A stretch of DNA of 64,000 nucleotides. Origin: Agriotes lineatus. Its lineage: Eukaryota; Arthropoda; Insecta; Coleoptera; Elateridae. Position numbers and translations under genes: made by a program. The stretch is from positions 62,001 to 126,000 of the forward strand of contig CALNHX010003294.1 of NCBI GenBank assembly GCA_940337035.1, read 5' to 3'. The notes under the pieces were generated by a model. It searched no databases. It saw only the letters and a program-made list of their open reading frames with translations, and had not been told where the DNA came from. Shown here piece by piece: positions 57,272-64,000 of the stretch (positions are counted from its first letter, which is position 1; the number at the start of each line of letters is the position of its first letter).

Positions 57272-57976
57272 TTAGAGGTGTTTTCTAACGGCCCTTTTTT
57301 GGAAGTGCTTCCGAATTGACGTTTTTCTGACTGCACCTTTTTGATGTGGACTTGGATGAGTAGCTGGTGTTTTTAATTTATATTCTAAATCGGACTCGCA
57401 GTTATCAGTTTCCATTTCGGTTTTTCCTGTAGTACCAGTCGGGGTTGGCTTCTTTTGCTGTTTAGGTTTAGCTAGGAGCACATGAGCAACGTTAAGGCCT
57501 TTGATGTAATCAGCAAACTGTAGGCGTCCGGATGGATTAATAGTTTTTCGAGGCCTCAGAGTGTCGTGAACTACATCGACTATGTTAGACGCTGGTAAAA
57601 TTTCACCCTTTATAGTAACGGTACCCTTGTGATCCCAGCTCACATCGTTTAAGGCACTCAAAATGCGTAGGAAAACTTCAGCTTTTTTCTTAAAAGTTTT
57701 GGGAAGTGTAGATAAAATAATGGCATTTGATAGGCTGTTACTGCTTGTTTCAATAGGTATTTTGATTGGCTGCCGTGCCTGGTTTGTGAAATGAAGGTAT
57801 CTTTGTAACACTTGGTTGTACTGCCCCCATTTATCGTGATCAGTTAATCTGGAGTTTAAAACCTTTTGCATTTCGTCATCAAGCTGTGATAATATATTTT
57901 TATCTGTATTCTTATCAGACTTAAGGCGTTGGACAAATTCCGGCGATACAACCAACATCTTCCGCGCTTGGTCCAT
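57272..57976 (-). CDS. Intact 234-residue ORF, unknown function
   Basis: The longest intact ORF with natural composition in the window. It starts MDQARKMLVVSPEFVQRLKS with a favourable AAAATGG context and ends RKHL at TAA (57272-57274). The N-terminal ~75 residues look helical (LSQLDDEMQKVLNSRL, YNQVLQRYLHFTNQARQPIK). The middle (about 90-160) has hydrophobic and polar alternation with LRPRKTINPSGRLQFADYIK. The last ~65 residues are low-complexity and basic (KQQKKPTPTGTTGK .. RKTSIRKHFQKRAVRKHL), suggesting nucleic-acid or nuclear association. I have a sense of similar ORFs recurring near mobile DNA in arthropods but cannot name a family, so no function is claimed. YqaJ fragments lie about 0.5 kb and 2.9 kb away. 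Confidence 0.7.
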   Translation of the reverse strand: MDQARKMLVVSPEFVQRLKSDKNTDKNILSQLDDEMQKVLNSRLTDHDKWGQYNQVLQRYLHFTNQARQPIKIPIETSSNSLSNAIILSTLPKTFKKKAEVFLRILSALNDVSWDHKGTVTIKGEILPASNIVDVVHDTLRPRKTINPSGRLQFADYIKGLNVAHVLLAKPKQQKKPTPTGTTGKTEMETDNCESDLEYKLKTPATHPSPHQKGAVRKTSIRKHFQKRAVRKHL

Positions 57977-60456
57977 TTTAGTCGAAAAACAAGCTGAGCC
58001 GTTTGTTCTGGTAGAGCCGTCGTGAATAAACTAACTTAAAATCAAGACTTTCATAATAAATATATAAAAAATATGGCAGGTGCGGGAATCGAATCCGCAT
58101 TCTCTCTCGAGATCAGAGCTATCTCTCTGATCCAAATATTCTGTCAAGTCATATTAGTGATTTAGTTTTAGCTGATATTTGTAAGTTGGGTTGCCTATAT
58201 TACTGACTCGATTCGATGGATGAAGTCAAAGAGTATAATTATTGCTCTTTGATGAAGTACAGTTTTGATTCAAGTAAGGTAAGTAAGATCACCAGTTCAA
58301 TTCGCTCAGGGCGATATAAAAGAGAGCGATGAATGGAAAACTGTAAAGAAAATTAGCAAAAATTAAGCGGATGCTCGTAATTATGTTAATTTTGAACAAG
58401 ACATCTCGTACGCTTTAATATTTAAATAATTATTTGTCCTGTCTGTGCGGTTAGCTAGCTGTGAACATGAAACCCCCTGAATACCTTAGTTCGCGGCTTA
58501 TGAAAGACCACTAATTGCCGAAACATGATTTTGGTTTCCCCAGTGACTGACTTCAAACAATGCACAAGAGAAGCCAATTTGTATAAATCACTCTGTTGAC
58601 TTCAAAACACAAAAAAAAACATATAAAAGATACAAAGAAATAGAATAATAGGATTAAACCCTCAAGAGTATTGCTGAGGTCGGCCGCGCGAGTGAGACGT
58701 GAAAGTGTGCAGTGGCGATAAATTACTTGTTTCACGGGATTTATCTCATTATACTTTTAGTCAGCAGTAAAAAAGTGCAAGTTGGGAAGTGGCAGTACCT
58801 GGATAACAGCGGCCAAAAGTGCAGAGAAAATGAAAGTTATAATTTGAACAGTAATACAGTGGCTCTGCTTTACTTAACCTTAAAATTACGAAAAATCGTC
58901 TTTTTTATTATAATTTAAAAGTGTTGCTGTGGATTCTAAAATATTTGCCGATGGCTAAACTTGCTTAGTAGGGGATTTACTAAAGGGGTGTTACAAAATA
59001 TTCTGAAAATTTTTAATTAGTTGCTTGCAATTAATAAAAAATAGTAAAACAATTTTTAACTGTAATTTCTATAGTTTTGGGCAAAAACATTAAATTTTAT
59101 ACCACCAAGTAGCTACTGTAATTATCTAGGGAGCTATTACAATATATGTCTTTCAATTGCTTCAATTTCGACTTTATTTGTAAAAAACTGAATACAATTT
59201 AGGCAACCAACACTACATTTTCTTCCTTTCCGTGTTGCTATTAACAAAGCATTAGAGGGAGTAAGCAGCTTATAGCGAATTACAGTTTAGTTCTTCGAAA
59301 CATAAACCAGCAGAGGTTTGCGTACTTAAAATAAATATTGATCTTGCATTTTTGTTTTGCAGTACTGCATTATTTTTTAATCATATAATTCTTTAATTTG
59401 ATTTAATTTTTATTTGGTGATTTTAGAATTCAGGTTTGATAGCATTCAAACGGCCGTTTTTCTAAATTACTACCAGTGTTAATTTCTACCGGAGTTTTAA
59501 TATTATCAAACCTAGAATCTAAAATACCCGAAATAAACCACAAAAAACATATAAATATAAAGAAAGACGTGGAAATCAAACAAAAAAAAAATAATGAAGA
59601 CTGTTATAAGTTTTATCGATTGTATTTACGTAAATAATAATATAACATTTTTACACAACTTAGACGAAAATAATTATTGCATACAAACACACTAAAACTA
59701 AATCTACTTACTAATATACATTTTATTAATATTTCAATTCTAATAAAACCTTCTGTATTACTAATAATATGCGTTTAATTACAAATCTTGACATTTAATT
59801 TCTCGTATAGGCAAATTTCGTGATTGCCGAGAATCTACAATTTCTGGTAGTAGTGCAAACAAATAAAAGTTGACTAACTTTTCTTGCATATTTTTTAACC
59901 AAAAATTGTGGTCATATGCTGTTTTTTCAATAAAAATATCTACGGTTGTATATACAACAAAATAACAAAACTTTTTTTTGCTACATGCATTTGTCCCTGA
60001 ATCTGATACATGTAATTGTGGTTACTTTTAATTTGATTATAGTATCTTCATTCTTGCTGTTTATTTTCTCACAATATGTAATTAGTTTTTTTCCACAGCT
60101 TCTATTATTGTAACAGTTCGTGCACTATATGGACTATATGGTTAGAACAGCAGTTTCCTGATGCTACAATGTCAAATTATTGAAAGAAGACTTAAGAAAC
60201 CTTCCTTGCCTTTCATTGGGCTTTCATGATAATTGTAGAGATGAAGTGTACAAGCGTGCAATTTTATGGAATTGTTGGAGAGAAGTGTAGGTACATAATA
60301 TCCTACAAAAAGACGATACGTTACAAAAACGTACTCGGAGAGATACAGGTGTTTTTAATAATTAAATTTTTCGTCGGTAGAAAAATCAGCTATACTATAG
60401 GAGAATCGTATAAAAAAATATACTTAAGTTCAACATTAGCATTTAATTTAGGTCTA
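57977..60456. other. AT-rich spacer
   Basis: Apart from the tRNA-like piece at 58075 no feature is recognised. Open frames at 58553-58735, 58712-58918 and 60226-60585 show no family resemblance. Confidence 0.4.
58075..58142 (-). repeat. tRNA-like T-arm/B box with adjacent hairpin
   Basis: On the - strand GCGGATTCGATTCCCGC forms a T-arm-like hairpin with a B box (GGATTCGATTCC), followed by ACCTGCCA. Upstream GATCAGAG..CTCTGATC forms an 8-bp stem. No matching 5' acceptor strand exists, so a functional tRNA is not supported; a tRNA pseudogene or SINE head is likelier. Confidence 0.35.
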
Positions 60457-60736
60457 ATTTATTTATTTATTTATTTTATTTATTTAGTTCGCACTCAGCC
60501 AACAGCCGTTAGGCCAATTATAGGCGTCGCTGTGCATTTATGGGGACTTCCAACCCCACTAACGACTGTCATGATGTTGTTATGACCGCCGGAACCAACT
60601 ATTTCAGTGACAGCCGTATCACGAGGCGCCGAGAGATGCAGCCGTGGAACTCCCATCCAAGTTCTGACCAGAAAGAGCGTTGCTTAACTCTACTGATCGA
60701 ACGTGGACGCTTGTTCAAGCTACACCACTCGGGACC
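60457..60736 (-). mobile_element. 5S-rRNA-derived SINE, copy 2
   Basis: Reverse-oriented copy of 36645-36920. The (AAAT)n tail is at 60457-60487, then the body, and the 5S-like head lies at about 60640-60736 (on the - strand GATCAGTAGAGTTAAGCAACG and AACTTGGATGGGAG). Confidence 0.8.
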
Positions 60737-60914
60737 AATGTGGCATTTCTCCATGATTAATTCACGAACCGAATTGACCTCCCTATATAAATAACGAGAA
60801 AATCTTCGTGTCTTAAAGCAAAAGCAATGCCAGAGAAAAAATTAAAAGAACTACAGAAAATGTCAATGGATCGAAAATTGAAGGAATTGGGAAAACGAAA
60901 TTGTTGGTCAAATT

Positions 60915-61626
60915 TTGAATCTTCTGTGGTATGACATCAAAAGAGATCATGTACTAGCTTCGTGGTTTGGTACCATTTGTTTAAGATCATCCACTTCTTG
61001 CCATGGATTGTTAAAGCAGTTGTTATATTTAGTATCCGAAGTTGATGCAACAGATATTCCTCTTCCATTACGGCATGCAGGCAGAATAAAGAAAAATGCA
61101 GCATTGAAGAAGATTTCTCAAAAACGGGATTAAGTGCAGCCTCTTGTGGGTTTTCGATTTATAACGACGAATCGTATCTCGGAGCTTCAACTGGCGGTTT
61201 AATAGGACAAGACTGGATAATACGTAGAAGTGAAATGTTTTTATTCAATACGGGATTCTAACATTAAAAACAGTGCAAAACTAAATAAAAACGTGTGCAT
61301 TAAATATGATGGTGAGGAAGATTGCATTCAAACTAAAAAAACATAAATATTATTATCAAGTCCAAGGTCAGTTAAAAATAACAAATATGAACAAGCGTTA
61401 TTTTACATTATTTACCAATGTAGACTGTGATATAATAGAAATTGAAAGGAACAGGAATTTTTGGTTCAATGACATGTTGCCAAAGCTTTCTGATGTTTGC
61501 GATAATTATGTCCTTCTCGAAATGGTAGATCCACGAGTTCCTCGAGGTTTACGTGCCAAGGATTCAGCAAACATTATATGTATAGGCACACCAGACATTA
61601 ATATTAAAACATTCAAAGAAAAATAA
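60915..61626 (+). pseudogene. YqaJ-type nuclease pseudogene with lost catalytic residues
   Basis: Consecutive pieces of a YqaJ domain on the + strand: KRDHVLASWFGTICLRSSTS, then, after frameshifts, KTGLSAASCGFSIYNDESYL, GASTGGLIGQDWIIRRSEM, and finally (61306-61623) KLKKHKYYYQVQGQLKITNM, RNRNFWFNDMLPKLSDVCDN. The last is the conserved C-terminal 'HKYYYQVQGQLHITxR' box. The expected SPDG reads STGG and the Glu-x-Lys box reads IIRR, so both catalytic signatures are gone. It sits directly after the 5S SINE. Comparison with the intact core at 56645 shows what is lost. Confidence 0.75.
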
Positions 61627-62159
61627 GAAAACCTAGAACTACAGCACGTGTTTGTTTAATACTGTTATCTTGTACTACACAATGTATCAAATAAATAATT
61701 AAATCTGATGCATTACCGTTTTAAAATGTTAATAGTTAGGTAGTTGTAAAACAATGAAGTCACAACTTTTTTTCAATAACTAAAAATAATTACATTTACT
61801 TATTGTATCCACTTTATGCGTTCTACAGCATTTGTTTAATGAAAAACGGGAAAAGCTGTTTATATTGGTTTCGACGTAGTATAATAATTTTTGAGTTTTT
61901 AATTGTTTATTGTTCAATCAGGCAGCAATTAAAGAATTATGTAATCGTTGTTTTATTGTCAGCAGTTGTTAATAGTATATTATGTTTGATATGATGCTAA
62001 CATCCGATCATGAGCCATTCTTTATCAAATTCATAAAAACCAGCCCATAAAAAAAATTTCATCTGTCAGCAAACACACCTCGCCATCGCTCGTAATTTTA
62101 TTGCGGATTCTAATAACGAAGTTTGAACATTTCTTAGATAGGATTAAAATATACAAAGA
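61627..62159. other. AT-rich spacer
   Basis: Nothing identified. Confidence 0.4.
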
Positions 62160-62709
62160 TCCGGGCCCATCAAGTCTGCAAGACTTCGGCAGGACCATAA
62201 AAGGTCGGGGCTGCCATAAACGGCGCTAGCCAACGGTACGCCGATTGCCCAAATGGAACCGTTGAAATTACAGAATACAAAATATACAATTATTATTTTT
62301 AATAATTAGCGGTGCCTTAGATCGACCCACCACGTGTGAGGCATCTATACGCGCAGCAAAATGCAAAGTAGCCGATGGACACCATTCCGACACCGAAATG
62401 AGCGAAACTCCCGTTGTAAAAAACAGAAAAACACCTGAAATTCTTTCACCCTGGGAGCCACAAACCGTCCCGGCTATATCAAACATAAACTAATCGTGTT
62501 CGATATCAAAATACGTGGAATTGCACCAGATCGACAATGGAATACAGTACGCATTGCTACTATTAGTAATAAGACAATTATGCCCAAATCAGCAAATCTG
62601 CGAGGAAATGGGTCAAAAATATCTCACTCTCGTAGCAAATCGAATCGATGGGGGCGAGACCAGACGTCAAGGTCTTTTATAAGGACAGAGAATTTGAGAT
62701 TCAAACACT

Positions 62710-62862
62710 CAGGTCCAGAAGTTCGAACTAGTCGTTCGGCTCTGCCTGCAATCATTCAGATCCAGAAAAATACGAACCATTCGTTCGGGTCTGACTGCAA
62801 TCATTTAGGTTCAGAAAAGCTCGAACCATTCATTCAACTCTGCCCGCAATCACCAGACCCTG
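62710..62862 (+). repeat. ~48-bp tandem repeat, 3 units
   Basis: Units start AGGTCCAGAAG (62711), AGATCCAGAAA (62758) and AGGTTCAGAAA (62807), each ending CTGCCTGCAATCA-like. Confidence 0.75.
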
Positions 62863-62955
62863 GGGCTTAAACTAAAGTTCAGCTCTGGTATGATCGCCAA
62901 CGTTCAGGACTGTGTGTGTGCACTTCCATAACATGCAAGCAGAGTTTCTTTCGAA

Positions 62956-63210
62956 CATCTCCAGCTTTAAAGCCCGGACTTCTAATGTGCGGCCTGCGAG
63001 CCCCAGCAATCACCAACTTCCAGCCAACACTTCAAGCTTTAAATGCTCGCAGCTTCCACGTGAGGGCAAGAACTCCAATTTCAAACCCCTCAAACTCGAG
63101 TTCGCACCCTTCTAAATGCGGCCAAGTGCACAAACTTCCAACATCTCCGCTTTAAAGCACGCACTCCCTATGTGCGGCATGCGAACCCCAGCAACCATCA
63201 ACATTCAGCC
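62956..63210 (+). repeat. Imperfect repeats with CTTTAAAGC core
   Basis: AACATCTCCAGCTTTAAAGC (about 62956) recurs as AACATCTCCGCTTTAAAGC (about 63138), each followed by ATGTGCGGC and CCCCAGCAA; a weaker unit lies at about 63025. Confidence 0.65.
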
Positions 63211-63425
63211 AAGCCAGTACTGGGTTCAACATTCGCCGTTCGCCGGCGTTAGCCAGCCGATGCCCGTAGCACTGCCCCAAGAAGCGTATCCGATTTACCA
63301 CGTCTGCGAGAAGATCCACGCCACGATAAGACATTGCTTCAGCATGAGCCCCAGGTTCTAGAAGATATGACAAGCATTCTTTTCTAACGAGGGTTAATCT
63401 GGCTTCGCCAACGACACACCAGGCT

Positions 63426-63741
63426 CTAGGTCCGCTCCAGCTGCTTGCGACCGGAGTATGTCTTCGCCAGCTGTCCTCTGCATGGCTTCAAGACGTCCCA
63501 AGCTCTAAGTCCACTCTAGTTACTTGCAACCAAAGTGTGTCTCCACCAGCTATCCACTACACGGCTCCAAGACGTCCCAAGCTCCAGGTTTGTTCCAGCT
63601 GCTCGCGACCGGAGTGTGTTTCCACCAGTTATCCTCTGGACGGCACCAAGACGCCCTGAGCTCCAGGTCTGCCCCAGCTGTTTGCAACCAGAGTGTGTCT
63701 CTGCCAGCTGTCATCTGTCCGGCTCCAAGTCAACCACCAGG
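63426..63741 (+). repeat. 79-bp minisatellite, 4 units
   Basis: Units begin at 63426, 63505, 63584 and 63663, exactly 79 bp apart, with CCAGCTGCTTGCGACCGGAG and GGCTCCAAGACGTCCCAAGC as consensus pieces. Confidence 0.85.
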
Positions 63742-64000
63742 TTCGCCAAGTACGTGAAAAGCTTCGCGTCGCGACACGATTCCGCCTGGGTACGCTCGCC
63801 AGGTTCCAAAAGCTCTAGCTCGCAGCTTCCTGCATCACTGATCGACCTCGCTTCTCCGGGTACCCGGTTATCAGCAAGCCTCGCTAAGAAGCTCGCCATT
63901 GCCGTCACCGTATAGTACACTGACTACCCATGGTCCCACGTCTCGCAACCGCGACGCCCTAGCTGTCAAAAATAATGCTAATCTTAGGCTTTATTCTATT

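Larger units (their letters stand above)
62160..64000. other. GC-richer right-edge block, possible element end
   Basis: Composition rises abruptly at about 62160. Open frames on both strands (62268-62486 -, 62496-62870 +, 63535-63915 +) follow internal repeats rather than a recognisable protein. TTTTATAAGGACAGAG at 62674 resembles a TATA box followed by a start region, so an LTR or retrotransposon 5' region running off the window is possible. Confidence 0.3.

Noticed and set aside
58075..58142. Functional tRNA gene on the - strand
   Set aside because: The T-arm is good, but there is no 5' acceptor half or proper D-arm.
60480..60794. Open frames that recur at 36632-36925
   Set aside because: Both are translations of the 5S-derived SINE; the shared peptide comes from repeat homology, not a gene.

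Overview
The window is eukaryotic and almost certainly from an insect. Introns are very short (48-62 bp, GT..AG), intergenic DNA is AT-rich, and the transposable-element mix (mariner, Tc1-like, ISL2EU-like, R1/LOA-like and other non-LTR elements, a solo LTR with a 4-bp target duplication, many TA-flanked MITEs) is typical of insects. The intron sizes and element mix make me lean towards a beetle, but nothing here proves the order. There are no operons, no bacterial-type genes and no CRISPR array.

Host genes are scarce. The best supported are two paralogous two-exon genes on the + strand (26973-27615 and 35129-35761). Each encodes a 194-residue multi-pass membrane protein, with the phase-1 intron at the same place. 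They look like a tandem duplication pulled apart by repeat insertions. An intact 234-codon ORF on the - strand (57272-57976) is the other complete gene candidate; I do not recognise its function.

Most of the rest is repeat DNA. From left to right: foldback elements (65-823, 1067-1491); a 1.3-kb CCTTG-type satellite (1816-3096); palindromic and tandem repeats (3500-3895); a degenerate LTR element with a coiled-coil gag-like region and no visible pol (about 5890-10165); two tails of a non-LTR element (11199-12366); a mariner pseudogene split by a MITE (14052-15140); a non-LTR element with RT and RNase H on the - strand (17916-20055); an ISL2EU-like transposase with a 56-bp intron (20905-21603); a nested stack of RT fragment, TA-flanked transposon and MITE (22038-23532); a broken YqaJ-nuclease/PHD gene (24340-25180); host gene A; a TIR element carrying a PIN-like fragment (29141-29923); an RT fragment (32341-33050); two TA-elements inserted back to back (33832-34766); host gene B; a 5S-rRNA-derived SINE (36645-36920); a long foldback (40928-42057); a large pseudogene of an unnamed mobile family with PIN-like motifs (43680-46465); a GC-rich block with no recognised gene (46690-48340); a solo LTR (49622-50037); several palindromic MITEs (51416-53885); a non-LTR ORF1 pseudogene cut by a hAT MITE (54480-55340); two further YqaJ fragments (56645-56818, 60915-61626) flanking the intact ORF; a second 5S SINE; and a GC-richer minisatellite block at the right edge.

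The genes do not form a pathway. The most interesting threads are the recurrent YqaJ, PHD and PIN-like mobile genes, the paralogue pair in which one intron is stop-free and in frame, and the 5S-derived SINE family. All calls are from reading the sequence; no database search was possible.
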